A DNA stretch of 51,474 nucleotides from JBBSEZ01 sp038239195 (GTDB lineage: Bacteria > Planctomycetota > Planctomycetia > Gemmatales > Gemmataceae). Each line of letters starts with the position of its first letter. Position 1 is the stretch's first letter. The DNA lies in contig JBBSEZ010000013.1 in the NCBI GenBank assembly GCA_038239195.1, positions 1 through 51,474 on the forward strand. The letters are read 5' to 3'. The notes beneath the pieces are model-generated. The model saw only the letters and a program-made list of their open reading frames with translations, searched no databases and was not told where the DNA came from. Made by a program: the position numbers and the translations under genes. This document shows positions 15,870-24,990 of the stretch, piece by piece.

Positions 15870-16610
15870 TCACTCCTTCTTCTGCGCGAACATCCACGCG
15901 AACATCTTCGCGTCCCCATACGCCCGCGTCCACGAGTCGTGCCCGACCCCCTTGTACTCCGTGTACTTCGGCTTGCCCCCCGCCTTCTCGATCGCCGCGA
16001 TCATCTTCCGGGAGCGATCGACCGGCACCGCCGTGTCCTTGTCGCCGTGGAACGCCCAGATCGGCACCTTCGCCATCTTCTCCGCCATCTTCTCGTTGCC
16101 GCCCCCGCAGATCGGCACCGCCGCCGCGAACAACTCGGGCCGTCGCCCGATCAGGTTCCAGGTGCCGTAGCCGCCCATCGACAGCCCCGTGACGTAGATG
16201 CGCTTGGCGTCGATGCTGAACTCCTTCTGGAGCGCCGGGATCAGCTCCAGCACCAGCCGCTCCGGCTCGCTGCCCGCCCAGCCGCGCTTGGCCGGGCACT
16301 GCGGCGCGATCAGGAAACACGGATACTGCTTGCGGTGCTTGGCGCTCGCGAACTCGCGCACCCCGTGCCTGATCTGCGCTTCGTTGTCGCTGCCGCGCTC
16401 GCCGGCGCCGTGCAGAAACACCACCAGCGGATAGCTCTTCTTCGGGTCGTAGCCCGCCGGCTTCAGCAGCCGATAGGGCAGTTCCGCCCCGCCCGACTTG
16501 AAGGTGCGCTTCTCCAGCAGCGCCTTCCAGTCTTCCTTCGGCTGCGCGTTCGCCACCGGCACGGCCAGCGCCAGCGCCAGCCCCATCGCGCCCATCGACA
16601 CGTACTTCAT
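15870..16610 (-). CDS. Exported alpha/beta hydrolase (esterase/peptidase-like)
   Basis: 246 residues with a Sec signal peptide (residues 1-22, cleaving after NAQ or ANA). Alpha/beta hydrolase features: VVFLHGAGERG (oxyanion region), nucleophile elbow GLSMGGYG, acid in FHGDKDTAVP, and the histidine in GVGHDSW. Its closest family types are PHB-depolymerase-like or prolyl-oligopeptidase-like esterases found in planctomycete secretomes. The substrate is unknown. GAGGGAG lies upstream of the ATG. Separate from ruvX by 27 bp on the same strand. Confidence 0.88.
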   Translation of the reverse strand: MKYVSMGAMGLALALAVPVANAQPKEDWKALLEKRTFKSGGAELPYRLLKPAGYDPKKSYPLVVFLHGAGERGSDNEAQIRHGVREFASAKHRKQYPCFLIAPQCPAKRGWAGSEPERLVLELIPALQKEFSIDAKRIYVTGLSMGGYGTWNLIGRRPELFAAAVPICGGGNEKMAEKMAKVPIWAFHGDKDTAVPVDRSRKMIAAIEKAGGKPKYTEYKGVGHDSWTRAYGDAKMFAWMFAQKKE

Positions 16611-16637
16611 CGGAGACGACTCCCTCGAGAAAAACGA

Positions 16638-17090
16638 TCACCCCTCCAGCGGCCCCGCCGTGGGCTCGGCGGGACACCCGGCTTCCAGGTACGCCTGCAA
16701 AAACATCTGCGCCGCCACGCGGTCGCGCCGCGCCTTGCGCTTCTTGTGCGTCAGGCCCGCCGCCCACAGCGCGGACTCCGCCTGCACCGTCGAGAAGCGC
16801 TCGTCGAAGAACGTCACCGGCAGGCCCGTCGCCGCGCCCAGCCACGCCCCGAACGCCCGCGCCTCGGCGGCCTTCTGCCCCTCGCGGCCATCGAGATGGA
16901 CCGGCAGCCCCACCACCAGCCCGCCCACCTCTTCCCGGGCGATCACCGCGAGGAAGTGCGCCGCGTCGGCCTCGCGGCCCTGGCGCGCGTAGGTCTCCAG
17001 CGGCGAGGCCAGCATCCGGCCGGCGTCGCTGATCGACAGTCCGATGCGCACGTTCCCGAAATCGACCCCGAGGAGGCGCGTTCCGCTCAC
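16638..17090 (-). CDS. ruvX: Putative pre-16S rRNA nuclease / Holliday junction resolvase-like RuvX (YqgF)
   Basis: 150 residues with the RNase H-like YqgF fold: GVDFGNVRIGLSISD at the N-terminus (first catalytic Asp), VVGLPVHLDGREG in the middle, FFDERFSTVQAE (Glu/Asp-bearing strand) and a final KKRKARRDRVAAQMFLQAYL with the last acidic site. The family processes the 5' end of 16S rRNA and was once called a Holliday junction resolvase. GTG start; the GTGA overlap with the stop of the upstream manC gene shows translational coupling. Confidence 0.92.
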   Translation of the reverse strand: MSGTRLLGVDFGNVRIGLSISDAGRMLASPLETYARQGREADAAHFLAVIAREEVGGLVVGLPVHLDGREGQKAAEARAFGAWLGAATGLPVTFFDERFSTVQAESALWAAGLTHKKRKARRDRVAAQMFLQAYLEAGCPAEPTAGPLEG

Positions 17091-18166
17091 AGGTATTTTT
17101 CCAGCCCTTTCTTCTTCAACTCATCGACCAGTTGCTTCACCGTGCCCTCGTCGCGCCGGTCGGCCACCAGGGTGCTGTCGCCGTCCTGCACGATGAGCAG
17201 GTCGCGCACGCCGATGGTCGCGATCAACCGCCCCGGCTCGCCGACGATGACGCAGTTGCTCGTCTTCAGCCCACAATGCTCGGCCAGCACCGTGTTGCCG
17301 GCGCCGTCCTGCGGCTGCATGCGCTCCACGGCCAGCCAGCTCCCGACGTCGTCCCACTGGTAGGGCGCCTGCACCACGAGCACGTCCTTCGCGTGTTCCA
17401 TCACCGCCACGTCGATGCTGACGCGCTCGATCTTGGCATACTCCTCGCGCAACACCTCCAGGCGGCGCGGCCCCGACCAGGCCTCGGCGATGCGCGTGAC
17501 GGCGGCGTGCATGGCCGGCTTTTCGCGCTTCATCGCGTCGAGCAAGGTGGAGGCCTTCCACACGAAGATGCCGCTGTTCCAGAAGTATTCGCCCGAGACG
17601 ACGAAGCGCTCGGCGACGTCGCTGGTCGGCTTCTCCTTGAAGCTGCCCACGCGGAAGACGCTGACGCCCTGCCTTTGCGCCACCTGGGGCCCGCGATGTA
17701 CGTAGCCGTAGCCCGTCGAGGGAAACGTGGGCGCGATGCCGAAGGTGACGAGCGCCTGGGGGTGTTCCTCGGCCATCTGGGCGGCGACGTGGACGGCGCG
17801 CTCGAACTCGCGCACCGGCTCGATGACGTGATCGGCGGGCGTCACGAGCATGACGGCGTCGGGGTCTTGCTGGGCGATGAGCGCCGCGCCGAGGCCGATG
17901 CAGGCGGCGGTGTCCCGGCCGCACGGCTCGCCGACGACGTGGCTGGGCGGGAGGTTGGGGAGCTGCGTACCCGTCTCGTCGCGGTAGGCCTCGCCGGTGA
18001 TGACCCAGCTCCGCTCGGGCGGGACGGCCGCCTCGATGCGGTCGAGCGCCAGTTGCAAGAGCGAGCGCTCGCCGGTGAGCGTGAGGAACTGCTTGGGCCG
18101 CCGGACGCGGCTGCGGGGCCAGAAGCGCGTCCCCCCGCCGCCCGCCATGATCATCGCGTGAAGCAT
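17087..18166 (-). CDS. manC: Mannose-1-phosphate guanylyltransferase
   Basis: 359 residues, GTP + mannose-1-phosphate to GDP-mannose, feeding surface polysaccharide and glycosylation. Signature at the N-terminus: AMIMAGGGGTRFWPRSR followed by RPKQF; later VTPADHVIEP, the product-binding FKEKPTSDVAE and WNSGIFVWKAS. It has no C-terminal phosphomannose isomerase domain, so it is the short, monofunctional type. AGGAGGGAAGG sits just upstream of the ATG. The stop overlaps the ruvX start. Confidence 0.93.
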   Translation of the reverse strand: MLHAMIMAGGGGTRFWPRSRVRRPKQFLTLTGERSLLQLALDRIEAAVPPERSWVITGEAYRDETGTQLPNLPPSHVVGEPCGRDTAACIGLGAALIAQQDPDAVMLVTPADHVIEPVREFERAVHVAAQMAEEHPQALVTFGIAPTFPSTGYGYVHRGPQVAQRQGVSVFRVGSFKEKPTSDVAERFVVSGEYFWNSGIFVWKASTLLDAMKREKPAMHAAVTRIAEAWSGPRRLEVLREEYAKIERVSIDVAVMEHAKDVLVVQAPYQWDDVGSWLAVERMQPQDGAGNTVLAEHCGLKTSNCVIVGEPGRLIATIGVRDLLIVQDGDSTLVADRRDEGTVKQLVDELKKKGLEKYL

Positions 18167-18953
18167 TCGCCTTCCCTCCTGGAACGAAGTAGCGCAAACC
18201 GTGCTCCCAGATAAGCACAGACGGGCGCGGAAAACAAGAAGAGGCCGGGCAGTGCGCCGGCGCGTGGCCTTCCACCGCGCCGATCAACCCCCGTTTGGTG
18301 ACAGCCGGCGGGGCGTCGATGAGCGCCACCGGGCAAGTCCGCCGCCCAGCAGGAAGGGGGCCTTTTTCGCGAGGCGACCGCCGTCGCCTCCGTGCGGTGA
18401 CGGCTGGCGGGGCGCCTTTGGGTGCCGATGGGCGACGGCGAGCGACAGGGCGCCGGGCGCGATCGCCTCCGCCGGCGGGGCGAGACAATGGCACCCATTG
18501 GCCCTTTCGGGGCGGGGCAAGAGGATCATGGCGGGCCCTCGAAGAGGGTTGAGCAATTTCTCCTTGCGCAGTCTACCAGAAGGCGCAAGCTCTTGCGGAG
18601 GCCAGACGGGCCGGAAGGGCCAGGGCGAGGGGTTGGTAGGACGGCCCTCCTGAGCCGTCCGGACGGCTCAGGAGAGCCGTCCTACAAGGATGGTTCTTCC
18701 TGCCCAGCGCCAAAGACCTATCGACAGGGCCACGCCACGTCGATACAGTCCGCCCGAAAATTCAGAACGTCCATTCGGAACGTCGAGCAACCAAAAATGC
18801 GCCCTTCCGCGCCGACAACCTGACTTCCCCCGGCAACGTCTTTTGCCCTTCGATGCCGTTGCCGCCGGCACGCCCACAAAAACGAGATTTCGCGCAAGGA
18901 AGGGCCCTCGCGACGTTCCTCTGCCCAAAGGGGCCTTGCGCGGCGCGAAAGTC
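18167..18953. other. Intergenic region of about 790 bp, no gene seen
   Basis: Open frames here have no recognisable protein features or ribosome-binding sites. Content: two imperfect copies of a GGTGACRGCYGGCGGGGCG motif about 100 bp apart (near 18297 and 18396) and a 50-bp palindrome of the GGACGGCTC family (18636-18685). The AAGGAGG at 18954-18960 serves the next gene. Confidence 0.5.
18636..18685. repeat. GGACGGCTC-family palindrome
   Basis: Arms 18636-18660 and 18661-18685 pair with one mismatched position and no loop; each arm is itself a small hairpin (GGACGGC-loop-GAGCCGTCC type). It shares sequence with 49702-49753 and a half copy near 33399. Confidence 0.7.
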
Positions 18954-18969
18954 AAGGAGGACCATGACC

Positions 18970-20319
18970 ATGTCGCGTGGTACGTTACTCGCCATCGCCT
19001 CCCTTCTTCTCCTCGCGGGAAGCCTGTCCGCGCAGGAGGTGCTCCCGATGCCGGCCCCCAACCCGCGGCTTGCGCCCGCACCGCCCAACGCCCTGGACGC
19101 CCAGAACCTGGCGCCGCCCGTCGGCCCGCCCCAACCATACGTGTCCGCCCAGGGGCCGAGCGCCCCGCCCGGCCCGCCGTGGCCCACCTCGCCCTACGCT
19201 CCCCCGCCGCCGCCGTATGCCCCGTTGCCGTATCCCCCGCCCCTCGCCCTGCGCGATCCCGGCGGCAATCCGGACTTCTGGGTGGGGATCGAGGGGCTGG
19301 TCTGGTGGTCCAAGAATCAGCCGTTGGCGATCCCCGTTGTGACGACCGGGCCCGCGTCCCAGGGAAGCAGCGCGGGCAACCTGGGCATGCCCGGCACGAC
19401 CTCTCTGAATGGCCGGCTGAATTACGGTGCCGAGGCCGGCTTCCGCATGTTTACCGGCGGGTGGTTCGACGACGCTCACAAGATCGGCGCCAACGTCAGC
19501 TTCTTTTTCCTGGACCAACAATCTGCCGGTTTCGCCGTCGCCGACCGCGCCGGGGATGGCAGTTTCGTCCTCAACGAACCGCTTTCCGGCGCCCCCTTCC
19601 CCACCCAGGTGAGCGCGCCGGGCGTTGCGACCGGGGACGTCGCGGTCCATTCTTCCACCCGGTTTGGCGGCGCGGACGCGAACCTGCAGTACAACCTCTT
19701 CCGGGCGAACGGCTGGACGGTCAACCTCATGGGAGGCTATCGCTACCTCCAACTGGATGAGTCGCTCGTCATCACGACCAACTCCAGCCTGTTCGCCGGC
19801 ACGAACTACACCGACGACGCGGGCAACGTGCTGGTGGCCGCGCCCCCGGGGTCGGTCGTCACGGCGATCGACGAGTTCAGAACTCACAATGTGTTCAACG
19901 GCGGGCAGATAGGCACCGAGGTGCAGTACCTGTGGGGCCGATGGCGCCTCGGCGGCACGGGCAAGCTGGCCGTTGGAAACATGCACCAGACGATCACGAT
20001 CGACGGGAACACCCTTGTGAGCCCTGTCGGCGGTGCGCCAGTACCTTTGGCCGGCGGGAACTACGCGACGCTTCAGACGGGCCGTTACTCGAGGGACCGT
20101 TTCGCGCTGGTCCCGGAAGGGCAGTTGACCGTCGGCTATGCCATCACGCCCCGGATCACGGGCACGGTCGGCTATAATTTCCTCTACCTGAGCAACGTGG
20201 CCCGGCCGGGGAACCAGATCGACAACAGCTTCGACGGCGTGGCGCGCCCGGCCGTGCCGATGGCGAGCTCCTCGTACTGGAGCCAGGGGCTCACGGCGAG
20301 CTTGCAGTTCGCGTTCTGA
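18970..20319 (+). CDS. BBP7 family outer membrane beta-barrel protein
   Basis: 449 residues: signal peptide (hydrophobic residues 5-19, SAQ), a Pro-rich linker with PPPPPYAPLPYPPPLAL, then a beta-barrel. BBP7 signatures of planctomycetes follow: FWVGIEGLVWWSKNQPLAIPVVTTGP, GTTSLNGRLNYGAEAGFRMFTGGWFDD, ANVSFFFLDQQSAGF, NLMGGYRYLQLDESL and an aromatic C-terminal F (LQFAF), the usual outer-membrane sorting end. The ATG at 18970 has AAGGAGG with a 9-nt gap; an ATG at 18964 is possible but has only 3 nt of spacing. No partner gene is adjacent. Confidence 0.9.
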   Translation: MSRGTLLAIASLLLLAGSLSAQEVLPMPAPNPRLAPAPPNALDAQNLAPPVGPPQPYVSAQGPSAPPGPPWPTSPYAPPPPPYAPLPYPPPLALRDPGGNPDFWVGIEGLVWWSKNQPLAIPVVTTGPASQGSSAGNLGMPGTTSLNGRLNYGAEAGFRMFTGGWFDDAHKIGANVSFFFLDQQSAGFAVADRAGDGSFVLNEPLSGAPFPTQVSAPGVATGDVAVHSSTRFGGADANLQYNLFRANGWTVNLMGGYRYLQLDESLVITTNSSLFAGTNYTDDAGNVLVAAPPGSVVTAIDEFRTHNVFNGGQIGTEVQYLWGRWRLGGTGKLAVGNMHQTITIDGNTLVSPVGGAPVPLAGGNYATLQTGRYSRDRFALVPEGQLTVGYAITPRITGTVGYNFLYLSNVARPGNQIDNSFDGVARPAVPMASSSYWSQGLTASLQFAF

Positions 20320-20355
20320 AACGGGGGCTGTCGCGGTCGCCGTCCCTGACTTCGT

Positions 20356-21222
20356 TCACCGGCCGCCCGCGAGCGTCGCCCGCGCCTGCTTGCGCTTCAG
20401 CTCCACCCGCACCGTCGTTCCGCCGCCTTTGCGCTCGAGGACGCTGGCGTCGCCGCCGTGGGACCGGCAGATCTCGCGCACGATGGTCAGCCCCATGCCG
20501 CCCGCCCCTGCCCGGGTCGTGTAGTGGGGGAGGAACACGTCCTCGGCGCGGTCCGGGGGGATGCCGGGGCCGTTGTCGGAGAAGTCGAAGCCGGCCCGGT
20601 CGCCTCGCGCCCAGGCCCGGATCTCGACCTGCCGGCCCTTCTCCCGCGAGAAGCCCAGAACGGAGTTGTCGAAGAGCAGCACGAGGATGCGCCTCACGTT
20701 TTCGGGGCGGACCTCCGCGCGGGCCAGCGTGCTCCGCGGGGGCGATTTGACCGAGAAGCGAATGTCGTTCCCGCGCGCCTGGTCCTCGACGACAGAGAGG
20801 GCGCTGCGTATCTCCGCGTCCAGATCGACGGTCCGGCGCCTGCCCCCCTGAATGGCGAGCGAGTGCAGGTCGGACAGCCGCCTCTCCAGAAGCTCGACGG
20901 TCTCGCGGATGCGGGCGGGGCCGTCGCGCGCCGCGCGGCTGCCGTTGCCCGCGTGCGGCGCCGACAGGGCGTCGCGGATGGCTGCGAGCGAGGCCCGGAA
21001 CTCCGACTCGACGCCCAGCAACACCTGCCCCGAGGCGGCCAGTTCGGCGTACGACGCCAGCGTGCGGCGGTGCTGCTCGTGGACCTCGCCGCCCGCCGTC
21101 TGGCGGGAAGCGAAGGCCCCTCTGCGACCCTCTTCGAGCGAAATCCCCTGCGGAGCTAGACGCCTCGACCCCGACAGGCGATAATCACCCTGTTTGATGC
21201 GTTGAGGGAAGGGGGATTGCAA
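20356..21222 (-). CDS. Histidine-kinase-like protein lacking the phospho-acceptor His
   Basis: 288 residues in this frame, starting at a TTG. The C-terminal half has a convincing HATPase: N box LVLLFDNSVLGF, G1 FSDNGPGIP and G2 GAGGMGLTIVREICRSHGGD. The dimerisation helix reads GVESEFRASLAAIRDAL, where family members have AHEFRNPLAAIR: the His is Ser and Asn-Pro is Ala-Ser, so it may not autophosphorylate. No ATG lies before the catalytic core and no sensor domain or membrane segment is visible, so the 5' end may be truncated. It could be a decayed kinase or an ATPase-like regulator. It ends close to the BBP7 gene, convergent. Confidence 0.6.
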   Translation of the reverse strand: MQSPFPQRIKQGDYRLSGSRRLAPQGISLEEGRRGAFASRQTAGGEVHEQHRRTLASYAELAASGQVLLGVESEFRASLAAIRDALSAPHAGNGSRAARDGPARIRETVELLERRLSDLHSLAIQGGRRRTVDLDAEIRSALSVVEDQARGNDIRFSVKSPPRSTLARAEVRPENVRRILVLLFDNSVLGFSREKGRQVEIRAWARGDRAGFDFSDNGPGIPPDRAEDVFLPHYTTRAGAGGMGLTIVREICRSHGGDASVLERKGGGTTVRVELKRKQARATLAGGR

Positions 21223-21834
21223 CGGTCCCAGAGAACCAGACTACGGACAATGGGGCCAGACTCGCCTGCGAGACGGCTTCCTGGGCCGCCGACAAGATGC
21301 GCGGGCGCCTGAACACCGCCCAGGAGAGCACCTCACCCTCATCGGCTGCTCCCTCGTCAGCCTACTTCCGAACGGTTGCCTTTCCAACCCATGTGCCGCA
21401 TCGCGAGAGGTTCCCTCATGACCGCACAGGGAATACGTCTCATCACCATCCGCCGTTGTCCGCTTGCGTCCTAACTTGCAATTCTCATTACACTTCCGCA
21501 TCCATCCACGTCCGTCACCGTCCGCCGATCAAGCTACAGTTTGGCTACATTGGCTGCATGTTGGCTACACGACTTCGGTGGGCCGCGACAACCGGCCGGC
21601 AATCCCACCCCGATCCGTCCCCGGCCCCTTGGTGTTGCGAGCGCGCCGCCCCGTGGCTTCAGGGTGCGCCAGGTCAGCCAACCCTGCCTCTCCCACAACG
21701 CATAAACTAATCCACGAGTGAACACTTTTACTCGCGTGGGGTGAGGGCGAGAAAGCAACACGCGAACGGCGCGAGCGTCGTTCAGGCGTGGCGTCACCTC
21801 GTCCCGGCTTCGGGCGAGCCGCCAGCCAGACCGG
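21223..21834. other. Non-coding stretch of about 610 bp at the edge of the restriction operon
   Basis: No gene supported. The sequence is visibly less GC-rich than the flanks and holds a short TTGGCTACATTGGCTGCATG repeat-like patch near 21540 and a hairpin near 21714-21740 (CCACGAGT...ACTCGCGTGG) about 95 bp beyond the mcrC stop, which could act as a terminator of that operon. Confidence 0.45.
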
Positions 21835-23133
21835 TCAACTGCTCAAGATAGCTTGCCGCAGTCGAGACAACGCCTGCTGCCTGCGGCCACCATCCCCGGA
21901 CACCAGCGCGGCGAGTTCAACCGCCACGAGCGTGACTCGGCGGTTGCCGCTGTCATCCAGCAGTGTGAAGCGATGCGTCCACGCGGCCCCCGTGGTAAGA
22001 GGCGTTCCCTTGTCTGCGGGGAAGAAGAGGACGCCACGGTCCAACTTGTGCGCGGCGAGGTAGGCCGTCAACTGATAGGCGTCGGAGGGTGAGAGTCCCA
22101 GCGCCGGTGACTCCCACTCCAACAGCTTCCACTTCGCGTCCGCGACAAGCTCCTTGTGCCCTCCGGCCCCTGTGAACAGGTAGTCGGGGCGGAGGGGCAG
22201 GATCTGCCTGCCAGTCTGCTGGGAACGGAGGAGATGAGCGCGCTCCCTCTTCGGAGCCAGTGACAGTGGCGTCCCGACAAGAGCCTGGGGTAGCACTTTC
22301 CGCAGCACAGCCTCAAACAGATCGTCGAGCGAGAAGGTCAGTCCGAAGGACCGGATTCCCCCGCCCGCCACGGGGTCGGGCGTCTGGCCTTGGGCGAGGG
22401 CGGCAGCAAAATCGACGATGGGCTTCCAGTTCGCCTCCAGGGAAGTGAGGTGCAGGTGATCGACGAGTTGTTGAGTCAGAGAGACGGGGGTGACCCTGTC
22501 GAGCAACGCCCCGCAGTGCTGAAGGATGGTCGAGGTCTGGACCGAGCGAGTCAAGCCTTGGAGCCTTCGGACGGCCGCCAGGATGACCCGGCTCAGAGGG
22601 TTGTCGAACTGGAGAGGCGCGTGTCGGATGGGCAGGACATGGTCGTTGCCCGGCGGGCGGGTCGCCATCCTTCCGAACAGGACGCGACCGCGCAGGACGG
22701 TGCTGTTATCTTCCCGTTCGCTGTAGCGGCGCGGCACGCCCAGGCTGAGTCGCTCGGCCAGGTCGTCGGCGAACGCCTTGAACAACACCTCAAGGAGGGA
22801 TCGTGTCTGATGGACCGCTCCGCGCCGCAGTAGCGTCCGGGGCGCGAGTCCCCGGAACGAGAGCAGGTCGAGGAGCAGGCGTCGCGGGTCGCCAGCCTCC
22901 CCGGCGACCCCGCTCGCCTTGGGTCGGAGTTCTAACTGCACACGCCCAAGGTCTATGAAGCCGACCGCGTTGCCGACCCGCAGCCGCCTCCCCTGCTTCA
23001 CGAGGCGAAAGGCGTCGCCGCCGATGTGCCGGGTCGCGGACCACAGTTGAACGCGGTTGCTGGGGGTGTCGATCTCGGGCGGAACTTCGTCGCCCTCGTG
23101 CAACACCCTGGTTCTCGTAGATGGCGTGGGCAT
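21835..23133 (-). CDS. mcrC: McrC-like restriction subunit, PD-(D/E)xK nuclease
   Basis: 432 residues, last gene of the operon. The N-terminal part has the McrC look (GGDAFRLVKQGRRLRVGNAVGFIDLG, LELRPKA) and the C-terminal nuclease core is LRPDYLF...LVADAKWK (PD-(D/E)xK: Asp in RPDY, then DAK). McrC-like proteins join an McrB-type GTPase and deliver the DNA cut. The start at 23133 follows the McrB stop by 37 bp; the upstream frame overlaps McrB. Partner choice depends on the adjacent GTPase gene. Confidence 0.88.
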   Translation of the reverse strand: MPTPSTRTRVLHEGDEVPPEIDTPSNRVQLWSATRHIGGDAFRLVKQGRRLRVGNAVGFIDLGRVQLELRPKASGVAGEAGDPRRLLLDLLSFRGLAPRTLLRRGAVHQTRSLLEVLFKAFADDLAERLSLGVPRRYSEREDNSTVLRGRVLFGRMATRPPGNDHVLPIRHAPLQFDNPLSRVILAAVRRLQGLTRSVQTSTILQHCGALLDRVTPVSLTQQLVDHLHLTSLEANWKPIVDFAAALAQGQTPDPVAGGGIRSFGLTFSLDDLFEAVLRKVLPQALVGTPLSLAPKRERAHLLRSQQTGRQILPLRPDYLFTGAGGHKELVADAKWKLLEWESPALGLSPSDAYQLTAYLAAHKLDRGVLFFPADKGTPLTTGAAWTHRFTLLDDSGNRRVTLVAVELAALVSGDGGRRQQALSRLRQAILSS

Positions 23134-23170
23134 GGCGCTGTGTGTGTGATGGGTGTCTGGGAGGCAATCC

Positions 23171-24643
23171 TCACTTCGTGCCCGCAGGCACCGCCCCCGC
23201 CGTGGTCGGGGGCGGGAGATCGACTTGCAGCGCCGTATCGTTCGCGCATAACTCATCGCGGAACCACTTGGCGTTCCACGCCCCATGAGGATCCCATCTC
23301 GGATCAACCTTGAAGCGGAGGACGTTATCGACGCTGGCCACTTCCCCGTTTCCGAGCAGCTTCGTCAGGTGATCGGGTGGTTCGCGGCGTTCAAGCAGGC
23401 CACTGTTGCCCAGCACGATGTGGACAAGTCGCCACTCCTCTGGGAAGTACTCCAGCAGCAGAGGGAGTAGCTTGTTCCTGATGACCCACGCGAGGGCTTT
23501 CGCTTCCCTCTCCTGTTCGCTCGGCGCGGCGAAGGTTTCTTTGACCTCGTCCAACTTGTGCTTCATCAGTTCGGCATGGCCGACGCACTGCTCGCGGGAT
23601 CGGAGGTACTCGATCCGCTCGTTGATTCGGCTAAGGAAGGTCTGGACGTTGATGCCGCCGTAACTCGGGGGGCAGAGGGTCGGGTCAGGCGGTATCTCCA
23701 CGAATTCAAACCGGCGGCGTAGAGCGAAGTCCACCACGGCAAGCGACCGGTCGGTGGTGTTCATGGTACCGATGACCGAGAGTTGAGAAGGCACCCCGAA
23801 CCATCGCTTTGAGTACGGGAGCCAGACCTTGAGTTCTTCGGGTTGCCCGAGCCGCTTGACAGGCTCAAGGAGCGTGACAAGCTCGCCCATGACGCGCGAG
23901 AGGTCGGCTCGGTTGATCTCGTCGATAATCAGTACGACCGACTGCTCCGCAACTTGCTCCTGTCGGATCTGCTGGAGTCGCCGGTGAAAAGCAGTGAGGT
24001 GAGCGGAGTTCGTCAAGACGGTAGACGGTATCTCCGTGTCCCTCTGAACTTGGTTCCTGTCCTCATGCTCTTGGCCGCCCGCCGTGTAGGAGCCTGGGGC
24101 GTAACCTGCGGCGTCCAGTCGGTCCACCATCCAGACAGGCGCGTAGTTCACCGTGTATTCGGTGATGCCCGTGCTTCCGGCGTTGCCAGGGTTGTACTTG
24201 GGGTTCCGCTTACGGACCGCGACGCCGCCCCTGTCAACGTGGGTGACCGTCATGTCCGGGCCGAGTTGCTGGTCAGGCCGGATTTGCTCGTACCAGGGGA
24301 GGGCCACCCCGCATTGTTCGCAGGCTCTCTGGAAGGGGCCGGGTGCCACGTCATACGCGACCGCCCCCTGCTGGGTCGCAGCCTTCGGGCGAAACCCCTC
24401 AATGAAATCCTCGTAGGAGTAGCTTGGGTGGAAGGTAACGAACCAGACCCGGCCGGCATCGACCAGTTCGCGGTAACGCACGCCCACCTTGTCCTGGTCT
24501 ACGTTCGGTGCATCTATCAGAGTGGTCCCGCCGCCGGTCGTCGGCAAGTTGCCGACGAGGATTCGGACTGCCTCGCGGACAACACGGAACGTCTTCCCCG
24601 AGCCGGGAGGTCCGTAGAAGATCTTCATCGTCGGGCTGGTCAT
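23171..24643 (-). CDS. mcrB: McrB-like AAA+ GTPase, restriction subunit
   Basis: 490 residues. AAA+ GTPase: Walker A GPPGSGKT at residues 10-17, HPSYSYEDFIEGFRP, Walker B VVLIIDEINRADLSRVMGELVTLLEP, the McrB-type MNTTDRS motif, and ALRRRFEFVEIPPDP near the end of the core. In McrB of E. coli a separate N-terminal domain recognises modified DNA. Here the protein begins directly at the AAA+ core, so target recognition must lie elsewhere. It is followed by the mcrC gene after 37 bp and preceded by the XRE gene by 20 bp. Confidence 0.9.
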   Translation of the reverse strand: MTSPTMKIFYGPPGSGKTFRVVREAVRILVGNLPTTGGGTTLIDAPNVDQDKVGVRYRELVDAGRVWFVTFHPSYSYEDFIEGFRPKAATQQGAVAYDVAPGPFQRACEQCGVALPWYEQIRPDQQLGPDMTVTHVDRGGVAVRKRNPKYNPGNAGSTGITEYTVNYAPVWMVDRLDAAGYAPGSYTAGGQEHEDRNQVQRDTEIPSTVLTNSAHLTAFHRRLQQIRQEQVAEQSVVLIIDEINRADLSRVMGELVTLLEPVKRLGQPEELKVWLPYSKRWFGVPSQLSVIGTMNTTDRSLAVVDFALRRRFEFVEIPPDPTLCPPSYGGINVQTFLSRINERIEYLRSREQCVGHAELMKHKLDEVKETFAAPSEQEREAKALAWVIRNKLLPLLLEYFPEEWRLVHIVLGNSGLLERREPPDHLTKLLGNGEVASVDNVLRFKVDPRWDPHGAWNAKWFRDELCANDTALQVDLPPPTTAGAVPAGTK

Positions 24644-24663
24644 GGAAGCTCGCTGTTGGTGCC

Positions 24664-24912
24664 TCACTGTTGCTCGGGCGGGCGAAAGAGCGACTCCGGA
24701 TGAACCCCTAATGCACCGGCTATGGCCGCCAGTGTCTTGAGGGTGACGTTCACCTCACCCGCCTCGATCTTCTGGAGATGGCGCGGCGCGAGCATCGCTT
24801 CGGCAGACAACGTCTCCTGGGTCATGCTCTTCGCGAGCCTGACCTGCCTGACGTTCTCGGCTACGCGCTTCTGTAAGGCAGTCGCGAGTTGCTCGATCGC
24901 CGCGTCATCCAT
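24664..24912 (-). CDS. XRE-family transcriptional regulator, possible R-M controller
   Basis: 82 residues from the ATG at 24912. Classic helix-turn-helix of the XRE/Cro type: NVRQVRLAKSMTQETLSAEAMLAPRHLQKIEAGEVNVTLKTLAAIAGALGVHPESLF. Small size and position between the methylase and restriction genes fit a C-protein-like controller that delays restriction. A dyad lies upstream of the methylase (28157-28201). Starts 78 bp after vsr and ends 20 bp before mcrB. Confidence 0.88.
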   Translation of the reverse strand: MDDAAIEQLATALQKRVAENVRQVRLAKSMTQETLSAEAMLAPRHLQKIEAGEVNVTLKTLAAIAGALGVHPESLFRPPEQQ

Positions 24913-24990
24913 GACATGGGGGTACCACGGCGCGAAGGGTGGCACCACGACCTATATGGCGTGTTACAGGGGATGAGGGTGGCCGGCCCG

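Noticed and set aside
18201..18653. 150-codon plus-strand frame in the manC-BBP7 gap
   Set aside because: Arg/Gly-rich, no ribosome-binding site, and runs into the palindrome at 18636-18685.
21714..21740. Possible tRNA-like hairpin near the edge of the restriction operon
   Set aside because: Only one stem with a bulge is visible; no T-arm GGTTCRA sequence or cloverleaf could be built.
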